From the NCBI GenBank assembly GCA_013407085.1, contig JACCGJ010014392.1, forward strand, positions 36,442-100,441: a stretch of DNA of 64,000 nt. Reading direction: 5' to 3'. The translations under genes and the position numbers were made by a program. Source of the stretch: Atriophallophorus winterbourni. Its lineage: Eukaryota; Platyhelminthes; Trematoda; Plagiorchiida; Microphallidae. Positions 46,256 to 57,950 of this stretch are shown here, one piece after another; the stretch's first letter is position 1, and each line of letters starts with the position of its first letter. The notes under the pieces are model-generated. The model saw only the letters and a list, made by a program, of their open reading frames with translations, had not been told where the DNA came from and searched no databases.

Positions 46256-49090
46256 ATTAGATCATTGTTCAAAATAAATTTGAGGGTGAGATAATACACG
46301 GTTTTTTGGTTCACATATTGCTTATCCTCATATTTCAAAATTTTTCAGGATATTTTCGTGTAATTGATCATATAATAGTAAAATATCTGTCGCATAATAT
46401 TGGCATCCGCGAGTAGAATATCTCCAAAATTCTGAATTGAAAAATCCAATCTAAATTCAATTGAAAATTAATCTTATACTGTGAATACATAAAACTCGTT
46501 TATCAACCGCGATCAAATTATTAATTTTCTTTAAATATAGTCGAACACAGCTTATTCTGCATAAACGTCTCACACAAGAAATCAATCGTTAGAATTGTCC
46601 ACAAACAGACAAACACAAAAACGTTTACAAATATTCATATCTTTTAATCTAAAAATTAAATATGATGTCAAAATAAGTTTCTTCTCACATATTGATTTTT
46701 TATGTAAATGTATGTTTGAAATTTGGAAAATAGGAAATAGAACATTAGACAACTTATAGAAATCTCTGGGTATTTTCGCATTGTCAAGAAATTATGTCAT
46801 CGCGGAAAAAAGTTATTTCCCAGTCGGGCTTTCACAGATGTCATCTATCCGAAATTACCGCCATACAACCCTACATGTGTTGACCAAATGTTGAATGAAC
46901 AGCTAATTGGTGACGCATTCTCCTCTGGGAATACTCGTGAGATCGCTGGAAGGTGACAATACGAAAATAAATATTTGCAGGATAAATTACAGCATATTTT
47001 ATTGCCGGTAATCAAGGACATATGAAAGCGAATCGGGTAATTCTAACTTAATATAAGCCTCAAAAAGTTTTGGAAATTTATATAATTGTCTCTATGCCAT
47101 ATGGCTTAAAACTTATCTCCTCGAGTGCAAGGCGAATGTGCTGAGTGCAGTAACAAAACTCACTAGTGATTTGCCGAAAGTCTCCTTGCTTCGGTCAGTC
47201 TGATTCAGCTAACGTTTTACCAAAAGTTGATGTCAAGCCACGTGATTAACTTTGCTCGTGAGATTCGGATATGATCAAAGATAAAATCCCCTATTGATTG
47301 TGTTTGCAGCTGCGTAGACAGTTGGTGAAATAATCTACGGTAAAAATTTCAAAATTGCAACGGGTTACGAATTATCAAACTCTTTCAATACACATCTTAA
47401 TTCGAATAGGTATATTCGATGTGGATAAAGTTGAAAATGGATTATGGTGTCTGTGTTTGCGTTAGCCTAAAATACAGCGTGCTTTCGAGTATTGGGCGAA
47501 AAATATTCTATACCTGCTTGCTTCGAACATTGCCAGTGATTATCAAAACCAACATAGTTGCAATCATATCGCAGGCTAAGATTCCGTGTTTTAAATAGTG
47601 CATATTTACTGTTCAATAAAATAGACCATAGTGAAAACTAGCTTATCAATGTAGTCCATAGACAGGCATACGAGGAACGATAGCAACATTTAGGACCAAT
47701 TATATCACTTCGTAGAATCATTCGAGGTGATGCGATATCTACAAACAAATAATACATAAACCATACCATTCGCTAAAATATTTAGTCAAATAAGATGACA
47801 TGCAAGCAGGCAGACAGCTACATTACAAATTCTACATCTCAAACTTGACTGTCACAGGTACATTTTCTCTACGTACATGCTTCATTTGTAATTTCCTTCT
47901 GAACGATTTCGCGGCACCCAGTGTTGGAACAAACATTCAAACTTTAGACACATCATAATTGATAAATTATGTCGCTGAAGCTAAATATTGAATCATGTTG
48001 AGTATTCAAACATATTATACATAACACTACATGGAACTTTTGTGGTTAATTACGTTTTTTCAGGAATGCGTATATTATATTCTATGGTGATTAAGAATCT
48101 AAATGGTTTTGTTACCATGAATTTCTGATTCTTAAATATGTCCTACATATGTGAATTTTTCTGTTTCATTTGCTAAAAACGATGGCATTTTGTTTCATCA
48201 CAAGCATGGTTTAATTATAGAAACTAGCAATTGCTATTTGCGTCTAAGGTGTTCGCCGAGTATGAGGAATCAAGGATGAGGACGTAGTGATAAAACTAAA
48301 CAAGTGAGGTCAAAAACAATTAATAAATTTTCTACATCATCCAGTAGATATCCTCGTTCCGTTTGCTTGATTGATTATACTTCAGATTTCGTTGAAATTG
48401 GTGAGGATTTTTTCTTAATTGGAACATCGATATAGAGTATGTATTGTCTACACAAAAAAATACTTGTTTTAAGCGTTATCTAGCTCCCTCCGATTCTAAA
48501 CTTGACAGTGATAGCAGTTTGTATATCTAGCACAGAACAAATTATATAGGTCAGAAAATGGACTTGGTTGTCACTGGCCATATGGTACGCATGTCACTGG
48601 AGTATTTAATGAAAACAACAGGTTAACCATACTGTTCGGGAAACCTTGAAAGAACTTTGTGAAGACGAGTTCTATTATCTGTATATTTTGAGATTAAAAA
48701 CCAATTAGGAAATTTAATTCGCCAGGGAGTGTTGTTTGGTGACGATTCTGTGAATATGTCCGAAATTCTTTGCTAATGGACTGAATTCGTTCAAACACCA
48801 TGATTTTGGGTTAAAATCATCACGTACATAACAAAAGTCCTTTGTCACAGGCCATTTGAACCACTAGATCTTTTCTCCATTTCAGCTACATTTTTGCAAT
48901 TATGCAATGTATAGACCCTGACTTTATATGTCAGTAGGCAGACCTAAAATTAAGCCACGTTGGAAGTAAGATTTTTGGGACATTTACAAACTGATTAAAA
49001 TGCAATATGTGATGAATTACAGCGCACACTCTACTATATAGTGGTATAAATTGGATAATAAAAATAAGACACAAATTTAATCTTAAGGCT
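46256..49090. other. AT-rich intergenic DNA, no gene seen
   Basis: Nothing supported. Confidence 0.5.
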
Positions 49091-49096
49091 TTTATT
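49091..49096 (-). promoter_or_regulatory. candidate poly(A) signal AATAAA
   Basis: AATAAA on the minus strand, about 10 bases after the stop of the candidate terminal exon. The motif is common in AT-rich DNA, so its position is the only argument. Confidence 0.35.
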
Positions 49097-49106
49097 TGAG
49101 TAAAAT

Positions 49107-49310
49107 TCATAGAATCCTCAAATCACGTAAATGGCGAAGGCACAACATGCAGATGTGCTCTAATTCTGGACTACAAATGATTTCAACATTACAATGTAAG
49201 CCGTCTTTGTAATCTTTGGAAGTTAGGAAACTGATGTCATATGAAGGATTCGAAATATCAAGACGTATACGGAAATAGTTCATTTGCAAGATCATCAACA
49301 GGTCAAAATG
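49107..49310 (-). CDS. candidate terminal exon, hypothetical protein
   Basis: On the minus strand a good 3' splice acceptor (eight T, then 'aaactttataag') is followed by about 67 open codons, a TGA stop and an AATAAA within 10 bases. The peptide has a mixed, protein-like composition: HFDLLMILQMNYFRIRLD, then SNPSYDISFLTSKDYKDG, a Cys-containing stretch CNVEIICSPELEHICMLC and the end LRHLRDLRIL. I do not recognise the family. No upstream exon was found within the next 2 kb, but introns in such genomes are often long. Alternatives are a retrocopy relic or chance. Confidence 0.33.
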   Translation of the reverse strand, partial: HFDLLMILQMNYFRIRLDISNPSYDISFLTSKDYKDGLHCNVEIICSPELEHICMLCLRHLRDLRIL

Positions 49311-51121
49311 CTTATAAAGTTTAAAAAAAACCCTCGAATTTGTGCTCATTAGATGGGACGAACTAGCACTCAACCTGTCATATTACAACCACAGTATAGG
49401 TAGTCATCATGGATCTGGAAAGAGAACGAATGCTGTTGTAGGCCATTGTAAAATTTACACTAATTGAATGGGTATTGCATTGAGCATTAAATGTTTTTGG
49501 AGTGACTGTTTACCACAAGAAAGGAATTTGGGGTTAAAACAATATATATTTATTAAGTATAACAGGTTCATATAATTATCGCCCGCTTCGACCGAATGAT
49601 GCAAACTATATTAACTTATGTTTCTCTACATTACATCACATACATTACTCTGTATCACATTGAGTCAATGAACATATGCTCATATTTCTTTTGACAAACA
49701 TACTGCAAATTCAAAATGTTAGCCTAAACACAATTGGAATCTGAAAATAATATAAGTGAAAACACCATATTAAGCAGGATAGGTATACTTTGGAAACTGT
49801 TTCTGGTACACACAAATATTTTGAGCTGATGTATACTCTGACCGAGAGGTATAAATGCAATGTAGTGCATTTTTAGCTCGACGTAACGATTTCAATTTCA
49901 ACTTCACGGAAAATTCTGAAAAACCTTGAAAACCCTATTCTTTAGCGAAATAAGAAAAGTTATGTAGAGACCCTCCATTTTGTCTTGGATTGAATCCTTA
50001 TACGTTTCAAGCTTAATAACAGTTCGTACAGAATAATTTTTGATTAAAATCTCATTCGTCAAATGTTTCAATATAATGTCGACAAAAGGAAAACAGTAAT
50101 TGCTAAGAATACGTTAAATTATGTTGTTCGACCTCATATCGAGCATATAACTATTTCTATTAATTTGAATGTAAGAAATTATCAAGTAATATGTAAATCA
50201 CTTAAACCTTCCAGATTATATCTTATTTATTAGTTTACTCTTCCATCACTATAATTAACAGAAAGAAAACTTCGGAGAAAAATATTATTTTTTATGTTGA
50301 ACTTATTGGAAACTCACATTTTTTCTTAACTTTTCCTCCTATATATTACTATAAAATGTTACATGTTAAATTAAAATATAATGTTTGAATTATTTAATGA
50401 CCGTAACCGGAATTAACGAAGCTTGTGTTTTTCATGGCTCAATTGTATTAAACCCGTCAATCACAAAGGCACATTAAACATATCTACATGCAAAACGGAG
50501 GTCTTCTCAAGTGTTCTGCAATTAACTGATTGACATTCAATGATGGCCAAAATATGTCTACGCGAAATTTATGAACTGAATTATAACGAATGTTTTGAAA
50601 CCACGAGCTATCTTACGGGGTAAATCAATTTAAAATATCGATTAATTAAGCACACAAAACACATGGTATTTCATTAAAAAAATTTCATTTTGATCCTCTG
50701 TATAATAATCTGTGCTTAGAAAAATTGGAGAATAAATAACTGATAAATAAAACTTCCTTAAACAGCCTACATACACGCGAGTTGATCATTTTTAAAAGCA
50801 GGATTTCCAAATTCAATAGTTTCTTAAAGTAAGTCAATTCGTTGAATTCTAATGAATACTATCAGCAAATTTATGCTGATTGACAGCATAAAAGCACATA
50901 CGCTTGCTACTTTTGAAAGGTTCGATAAACGGAACCTAATACTGTGGATCGAAGGAAACTCTAAGTACCTTTCGTCATTGTGACCAATCATGTATATCAT
51001 CAGAAGAGTGATCCTGTTTTTACCAGAGATGGAACGGTAAGTAATAGAAGTCTGTGCAACATTTATCCATCCAGCATATTTTGATTGAAATTTCAAAGAT
51101 GCAACCTGTACAAAACTACTC
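49311..51121. other. AT-rich intergenic DNA, no further exon recognised
   Basis: Would be upstream intron sequence if the 49.1 kb exon is real. No coding segment was recognised. Confidence 0.45.
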
Positions 51122-53560
51122 TTGTTGGCCACCTTCAGTCGATGTCGACAATGGATGTACATCACAATCACATGAATTTTAGGTCCAACAGCTTTTCGAA
51201 AAACTAAACAGTCCGATTTGGGAGGAACAATCTCTCCTCCAGCTCTCGCAACGATTAGCAGAACTCGGTCGATGGGTGTCAGCTGCATACAGGCGGTTTG
51301 ATCTGCGATCGACAGGAACGAGCTGTATCTGGCCCTCCCCAATTTGCAAACGATGCTTTACATAAGGCCTCCGGTGTGAGCGGTCAAGAGCAAGTTCATT
51401 CCAACTAGCGGGTTTAATGCAAACATATTTGTACCGCAAGAACGGTCTGCCCAATGGTCGACTCTCTAATTGCAACTCACCGTAGAGTAGATCTTTCGGA
51501 ATACGACCATTTTCCATTCTATAGACATGACCAAGCCACCGCAGGCGGCGCTGACGTAATAGGGTGAACATGCTCTGTAGACCAGCTTTTGAAAGCACTT
51601 CAGCGTTAGTCAATCTGTCTATCCACGATATGTTCAAGATACGACGGATGCTTCGTAGATGGAAAGCATTCAGCTTCCGTTCGTGTCATGCGTGGGTGGT
51701 CCAGGTTTCACTGCCGTATAGTAAAGCATTTAGTCCGCACGCGCTGTATACCATCATCAATGCGGTCAGCTTGCGGTTACGCCAAACACGAGAGTTCAAT
51801 CGGGACAAAATTACAGCTGCTCTGCCAATCCGCTTATCAATATCCGTGTCTAGCGAGAGGTTATCCGCAATGGTTGAACCAAGATATGTGGAATGATGTA
51901 CTGGTTCAAGCTGACAGTTTACAACAGTGATGATTGATGGCGATAAAGTCCCTTGACCAAGGACTTTGGTCTTGCTCATGCTGATTGTTAGACCAAAATC
52001 TTTGCATGCCGACGAAAAACAGTCCATTAGCGACTGTAGGTTCTCTTGGGAGTGAGCAATAAACGCTGCATCGTCAGCAAACAACAGGTCTCGGATGATC
52101 ACATCCCGTACTTTGTTTTGTGCTCTCAACCGGTTCAGGTTGAAAAGCTTGCCATCACTTCGCGTGCGTATGTAAATGCCTTCTGTTCTCGTCTTAAAAG
52201 CGTGCTTCAGAAGCAGAGCAAAGAAAATGCCGAACAGCGTGGGAGCAAGAACCCACCCTTGTTTGACGCCTCGGCGAATTTCAAACGCTTCTGAACTGCA
52301 ACCGTTAAAATAGACTGAGCCTTTCATGCCTGAGTAGAACGAAATAACGAGTTTGAGCAGCCTTGGGGGGTAGCCTATCAGATCAAGCATTTTGAAAAGA
52401 CCCTCCCTGCTGACGTAGTCGAATGCCTTTGTTAAATCAATAAAAACAGCGTATAATGGCATACGCTTTTCCCGACACTTTTCTTGAAGTTTTCTCAGGG
52501 GAAGATCATGTCAACGGTTGATCTTTCCTTGCGGAAGCCACATTGAGATTCGGAGTAAATTCTATCTGCTAAAACTTGTAGCCGGATCTGTAAGACTTTA
52601 GCAAACAATTTGCCTACAACATTCAGAAGGGAGATTTCTCTGTTATTGTTGCAGTCGCCTCTGTCACCCTTATTCTTAAATATCGTGATGATCTTTGTGT
52701 CTCGCATCTTTTGTGGGACACACTCCTCCTGCCAGCATTTAAGAAGCAAATGGTGAAGCGGTTGTTATAATGCTGCTCTACCGCATTTGATGAGCTCAGG
52801 TGGAATTCCGTCGTCAACAGCGGCCTTCCTATTCGCTAAGAGGTCGATTGCCTTATTGAGCTCATCAAGAGTAGGATGGGTATCTGGATATTCAATGGTC
52901 GGCAACCGTTCGACATTTTCAAATGCATGCGGTAGAACCGTACTGTCCCAAGAGTAGAGAGAGGAGAAATGCTCTACCCATCTTTTCATCTGTTGAGTTT
53001 TGTCGACAATCGGCTTACCAGATAAAGACTTAATGGGAGCCGTTTTAAGTTTGTTTGGGCCAATGGCTCTCTTGATCCCATCATACATACCGTGAAAATT
53101 TCTGGTATCCGCAGCTTTTCGAATATTGAGGCTAATTTCTGTCCGAAAGTCGTTTGCACATCGCCTTGAAGTCTGTTGGACCTTATTTCTAGCTGCTCTT
53201 AGAAGACGTAAGTTTTCATCTGTTGGCATACCTTTGAACCTCAAGAATGCTGAGCGTTTCTCATCCAACACAGCAATCATCTCAGAAGCGTTTGCTTCGA
53301 ACCAGTCGCTCATTCGAGCTTTCTTCGGACCGAATGTGGAAAGTGCGACTGGTCATATGCAGCTTTTTATCAATTCCCAGTTTCCTGAAGCAGATTCAAG
53401 TGGGGTTGTTTTGTTGAACTCGGCTGTGAAGGCTTTTGCGTATCTCACAGTTAGATTAGGTTCGCACATGCGAGTGACGTCTGGGAGACCTAGCTGTTGC
53501 CCATGCAGCAAGTGCTCCATCTTTACGACACCACTGGAACCAAAGGAACAACAATTCTGA
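51122..53560 (-). mobile_element. RTE-like LINE, 5'-truncated, best preserved copy
   Basis: Reading down the minus strand: a pre-RT linker (MCEPNLTVRYAKAF, about 53.45 kb; MSDWFEANASEM, 53.31 kb), thumb and linker helices, DGIPPELIKCGRAAL, then a TAA in the same frame (about 52,763), LLKCWQEECVPQKMRD, ISLLNVVGKLFAKVLQ, CGFRKERSTVDMIF, a one-base frameshift (about 52,497), the long RT frame, then RQRRLRWLGHVYRMENGRIP and the 3' tail. The 3' end has CCAAC-type triplets in common with copies at 2.5, 17.1 and 63.9 kb. The endonuclease is absent. Damage is light: two in-frame stops (about 53.35 and 52.76 kb) and two frameshifts. Clade (RTE-like group) is judged from the C-terminal motifs. Confidence 0.92.
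51686..52462 (-). pseudogene. reverse transcriptase palm and thumb of the RTE-like LINE
   Basis: A 258-codon frame. Motif A is AVFIDLTKAFDYV (residues 5-17, catalytic Asp 9). The motif B region is GVKQGWVLAPTLF (65-77), where the usual pattern is GVRQGCVLSP. Motif C is LLFADDAAF (126-134), with both catalytic Asp present. Then come ISMSKTKVLGQG and TYLGSTIADNLSLDTDID, and LNALLYGSETWTTH at the end. The N-terminal RT fingers lie in the preceding frame, split off by one base, and the C-terminal part continues in the overlapping frame at 51,179-51,637. The catalytic residues are all there, but no single frame encodes the whole enzyme. Confidence 0.92.
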
Positions 53561-53739
53561 TACGGGAAACGATGCCGTCGCAGGATTTGGCAGGACGATG
53601 TTGAATAAAAATTCAGAATGGCTTACGGGACTCCAAGCTCAGGATTTTTCCTTTAGGTTGACTCGTGATGCCTTTAACAGGATTTGAGGTAGCCACAAGG
53701 CAGTAAAGACTTGAGATAAATGTTTTGTTTCCCCTGTGC

Positions 53740-53990
53740 ATGCATGAATGTGTATGAATATATGTATTTATGTATATATGCATGCTTGTATGTATGTATG
53801 TATGTATGTATTTATGTATGTATGTATATATGCAAGTGTGCATGTATGTATGTAGGTTTGTATATATGTATGTTTTATTTATGTATGTATGTATGTATGA
53901 TGATGTATGTATGTATGTATGTATGCATGTAAGCATGCATGTATGTATGTATGTATGTGTATGTATGCTTGCATGTGTGTTTATATATAT
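53740..53990. repeat. (ATGT)n-rich microsatellite
   Basis: About 250 bp of interrupted TATG/ATGT repeats. Open frames here (Tyr/Met/Cys/Val-rich on one strand, Tyr/His/Ile/Thr-rich on the other) are simple-sequence translation and not genes. Confidence 0.95.
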
Positions 53991-54093
53991 TATGACTGGA
54001 TCCGTGCAAATTGCCGTACTGCTTGTGACTGCTTGCATGTGTGTTTATATATATTATGACTGGATCCGTGCAAATTGCCGTACTGCTTGTGAC
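53966..54093. repeat. exact 64-bp tandem duplication
   Basis: Two identical head-to-tail copies, 53,966-54,029 and 54,030-54,093, at the edge of the microsatellite. Each contains 'gactggatccgtgcaaattg'. Confidence 0.92.
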
Positions 54094-54559
54094 TACATAT
54101 TGGCCAGTTTACTGTCAGGCCCCGGTAGATATACAGATACACCGGCAGCGGGTATCGAGTCCTTAACTGCCACACAAATGTGACTCGTTAAAATAATAAA
54201 AAGTGGGAAAGGGTGGGAAATGAAAATGTAACTGAACCAGTAGAAGACAAGGCATAGGTTCACTGGGATGAGATTTAGACACACCAAATCAAGCACGCTT
54301 TTGATCAAGTGTTCTGAACGAGTAGATGGATATTAAGTAGACAGTTTTTGTTACGCAATAAAACAGGTCTCATTTGCCTATCCGCGCTACAATATACATA
54401 CAACATACTACGATACAGACAGTCAGTTAACGCGATTTAACACAATGTATCCAGCGGAAAACAGAGGGCCAGCACCATTGCGCGTGTGTTCCAATGTTGA
54501 GATTACAACACCCATTGTTATGATTGCTGTTTGCTTTTTGTATACATTTTGTAGGCCTG
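54094..54559. other. intergenic DNA, no gene seen
   Basis: Nothing supported. Confidence 0.5.
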
Positions 54560-54985
54560 TGACTCAAATGTGTGTATTTGTATGCATTTCCATTTGACAA
54601 AAGCCATGACCGGCTTTAGGCTGTTTGGACTCATCAAGTAGTTATAGTACTATCATGACCAACTGCCCAGAAACAGGAATGGAATAGTTAGGAAATGAAC
54701 TTGTAAGCAACTGTTTGGATAAGGTTAGAACGACTACTCTGTTCAATTACATGTGTCTAAACACATGTATAATGAGGTTGAACCCATAACCATGAACAAA
54801 TGCACATTTAAATGCATTTCCATCACGTACAGATCCCACGATCGGGTAGGGACAGTAGGACCGGGAGAATTATGTGCTTGAAACACTGGAAGAATGGTAA
54901 ACAAGTTGCGCTTGTATGTTACTTTTGTATAAGGCTGGTGCGACCAACCAGTTCAATCACATGTGTATGGGGTAAAACCATCGGC
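54560..54985 (-). repeat. hammerhead repeat, tandem pair with damaged ribozymes
   Basis: Two minus-strand units with cleavage-site positions 232 bp apart (54,608 and 54,840). The first ribozyme is degenerate (CTTGATGA, stem II and GAAA changed). In the second, the bases between the cleavage triplet side and stem I are missing, so CCCTAC runs straight into the GATCGTGGG end. The whole catalytic core is deleted while flanks stay consensus-like. Confidence 0.85.
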
Positions 54986-55039
54986 TTGAATAAAATATCT
55001 ACTTTTGCAAGCTGTTCTATCACTTACTCCAAATTTAAA

Positions 55040-55330
55040 TCCCATCCACCTGTGTGTGGGCATATGGGATTAAAGCGTTTGCTCAAGGCAACCTTATCCA
55101 ACAGTGGCGGACAAGTTCAAGCCTTGTTACTATCTCTCCTCTGTATTAAGGCGTGCGTATAGTGATCGTATTGTCTCTACCTGATGATTGCACGAAACCA
55201 GTCGTGGTATGTGTGTGTGATGAAATTTCATTCAAATGCGAATGTATTGTTCAATCCCATGGGTTCAACCTTACTCACATGTGTGTGGGCACAAGTGATT
55301 GAAATGGTGATGCATGTGTTTGTGGAAACC
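55040..55330 (+). repeat. hammerhead repeat, inverted copy with shortened stem II
   Basis: Plus-strand unit: 'aaccttatccaacagtggcg', the ribozyme at 55,175-55,209, 'catgggttcaacc', 'cacaagtgattgaaatgg'. The ribozyme has CTGATGA, then only TTGCAC, then GAAA and CCAGTC. The stem II hairpin is reduced by about seven bases. Confidence 0.82.
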
Positions 55331-56911
55331 TTGGAAATGATTAAAAGCACATCCCTAGATTAAACTCGGTAAATCGTGTCAATGGAACGAGTTATAATCA
55401 ACATTTTTCGATTCCCGAACAAATATATTTACTTCAAAAATCACTTACCGAGAAGGTAAATTCAAATAAAATCTTTTAGATTAAATTTTAGATTTTGTTC
55501 AAATAAAGGAATCAAGAATAGAACAATACAATTCGTTTGTAATTCGAGAAGTAATTATTCCAGACAAAGCAGCTATTGTTTAATTCTCTTATGTTGATTA
55601 CCGACTCTTATTTGCTGACAATTCATTATTAGATTAGTTTTGAGCAATTTATGGTCATGACTGTGTTGATTGTTTATTCAATAGGAAAAGGGTAAATGAC
55701 TGGAGTTTAATTATATTTAAATGATCTCAATCTGCGAGCAACCGTTTAAATGTGTCGATTTTGTAACAAATTTGTTTAATATAACATCGTATAAGATTCT
55801 GGTTAATCTTAGTTCAATATTCTATTCAAATGATTATTCTATTCCTGTTTTTGCAACAAACTTTACCACATCATGATTTATGATTTGCAAAATGAAATAT
55901 TTCGTAACATCGTTTGGTTTCCGGACATTGAAAATCAGTGAATCATAGAGATTTTATTCAAGGCATCTAAAAGTTAATTAAGATTTATTTTTAAACACAA
56001 ACCTATGTAACAGCCTGTTTTAAATTTAGTGTTGTAATTGTTCCTGATGAAAAGACTTGAACGCTTTATAACAAGAGGATATGAGCTAACTGGCAAATCG
56101 TTTGCATGAAAAAGATCAAGTGATTAACTTCTGACTCATTTTGGCTTATGGTGTTCCCAGAAGGTTACATATTCAGCCTTCAATGTGCCTCTTCAAATGG
56201 GTTGTGTGAGAAATGGAGAGTTAAGCATTCTCAATCAGCTGACATTAAAAAAGATACAAATTATTCTACATAACATCCAACCAAATTAGCATGATGCAAA
56301 AACACGGAAATCGTATCGTTGAGTTAAAATTGAGCTTGTAACTACAACTCCAATCGATACTCATGAATACTGACCTTATTATCGATTCCTACTTCAACGA
56401 ATAATCGACATTTAACTTTGAATCAGCGCGCCGAATGAAAACTTCTGAAATCATCACAGTCATTCGCTTCAGAACTAGGGTAACACAAGCTAATAAATTA
56501 AAATGAATTTTGATAGATAGTTTATGGCAAATGATAGAAAATGCTAATTTTCCGAGGTGGGTACAATGAAGTGAGTTAAATTTATATGTAAGCATTCAAG
56601 TTTCAACATTCATAAATAGAGATTTATGGTGAAAAAGCAAATAGCAGTACAATTCCATAAGATATAAAATTTAAACAAATAATACTTGCAAGCCAATCGG
56701 CGATTTTAAAGAATACTTCCATTTTTGCATAGATTTGATTCTGACCTCGAATAAAAGTAATTCCAAATTTGAAAATGTGTGGGGAAATGTCGACGGTAAT
56801 GTATGTTTTGCACTAAGGATTTTCTATAAACCGGAGCCTAAACTGTGTTATTCAAAATAAAATTATCGTAACATTTCATGAAATATTATTTCACTCTATG
56901 AGGACACAAAT
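55331..56911. other. AT-rich intergenic DNA, no gene seen
   Basis: Nothing supported. Confidence 0.5.
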
Positions 56912-57950
56912 TATGGCAATAAACTGTTCCACAGAAATCATACACGGACTTGATAAAAGTACCGGCGACAGTTTAGTCGGGAATGTATTATTTTAAGCGT
57001 CAGATTGTCACTGTTGTTGGGAGACTGGAACCAATTTTAATGCGGTGTTTCTCTTAGTGGGACACGTTATGGATTATACGGTATGTGAAGATTAGGCCAG
57101 ATCAGATAGGTTTGTGCTCGAGAGTGCACAATTCCAGTTTATCAGTCGCTGCTCAAAACGTAGATTTATCATTCCGTTAATAAATTTAGATGCCTTGTGA
57201 TAAATCCGTTCGAAGAGCGAGAAAACCTATTCCATCCATGGTGTCAAAGTTTGTAATGTAAAGTCCACAGCTGTATGTTTGTATGTATTGAGCACTTTCG
57301 ACAATAAGTGCGGTTGGAAACCTCCGAAAATTCGCCTGCGTAAGCAGAGTGCGTTGAAAGCATGCTTATAGACGGCCTCGCACTGCAGACTGTTTTACAC
57401 CCAGATACCGAGATCTTTCTGTGCTATACTCCACTCAAAAGTGTGACTGCCATGTTCGTATGTGAACGGAAAAGGTTTCCCAACTTGCAACATTTTTGTA
57501 TAAAATCATTTGTAAAACTTGGCCATTCGTAACAGAGTTGACATTCATCTAAATTTTTGCATCATCAGCGAAAATATCAAATTTACATTGTGCCAATTCC
57601 GGTGAATCATTTATAAATATTAAGAACAATAATAAACTGAGCACTGAACCGTATGATAAACCACTTGTGGCTTCGATGGTTCGGCCAATTTCGCCATCTA
57701 TTCTGATTTTCGCGTTGAGTTTATACAGGTAACTTGTGAACCAACCAAGCAGATTTCCAGTGCCACCAACTTCTTGTAGCTTCGGAATTATTAAACAGTA
57801 AAAAATATTAAAAAATGACTGACTGAAATAGCGCTTGTAAAATTTAAAATAATTTAAATATATATCTTTGTGTAGTTGTGTTTCAATAATAAAATTTTGC
57901 GATTTAGATCCGAGGCACAAAAGTTGTACTAATGTATCGTGCAAAATACG
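56912..57950 (-). mobile_element. CR1-type LINE, C-terminal reverse transcriptase fragment
   Basis: The minus strand reads LLGWFTSYLYKLNAKIRIDG, then SYGSVLSLLLFLIFINDSPE and the active-site box DIFADDAKI with both Asp intact (57,561-57,572). After frameshifts come YLGV, ALRTDLS, LCTLEHKPI-SGLIFTYRIIHN and finally CRRYFYQVRV-FLWNSLLP, the usual CR1 ending. The N-terminal RT and endonuclease are missing (5'-truncated near 57.95 kb). Confidence 0.85.

Noticed and set aside
52921..52951. 'atgcatgcggtagaaccgta' and 'ctgtccc', resembling the start of the hammerhead unit
   Set aside because: It lies inside the well-aligned RTE coding region, where the amino-acid frame explains it. The ribozyme core is absent.
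53126..53560. 144-codon plus-strand frame
   Set aside because: Shadow of the minus-strand RTE-like ORF. The minus strand has the recognisable protein sequence.
53720..54183. Overlapping long frames on both strands rich in Tyr, Met, Cys or Ile, His, Thr
   Set aside because: Simple-sequence translation of the ATGT-rich microsatellite and the 64-bp duplication.
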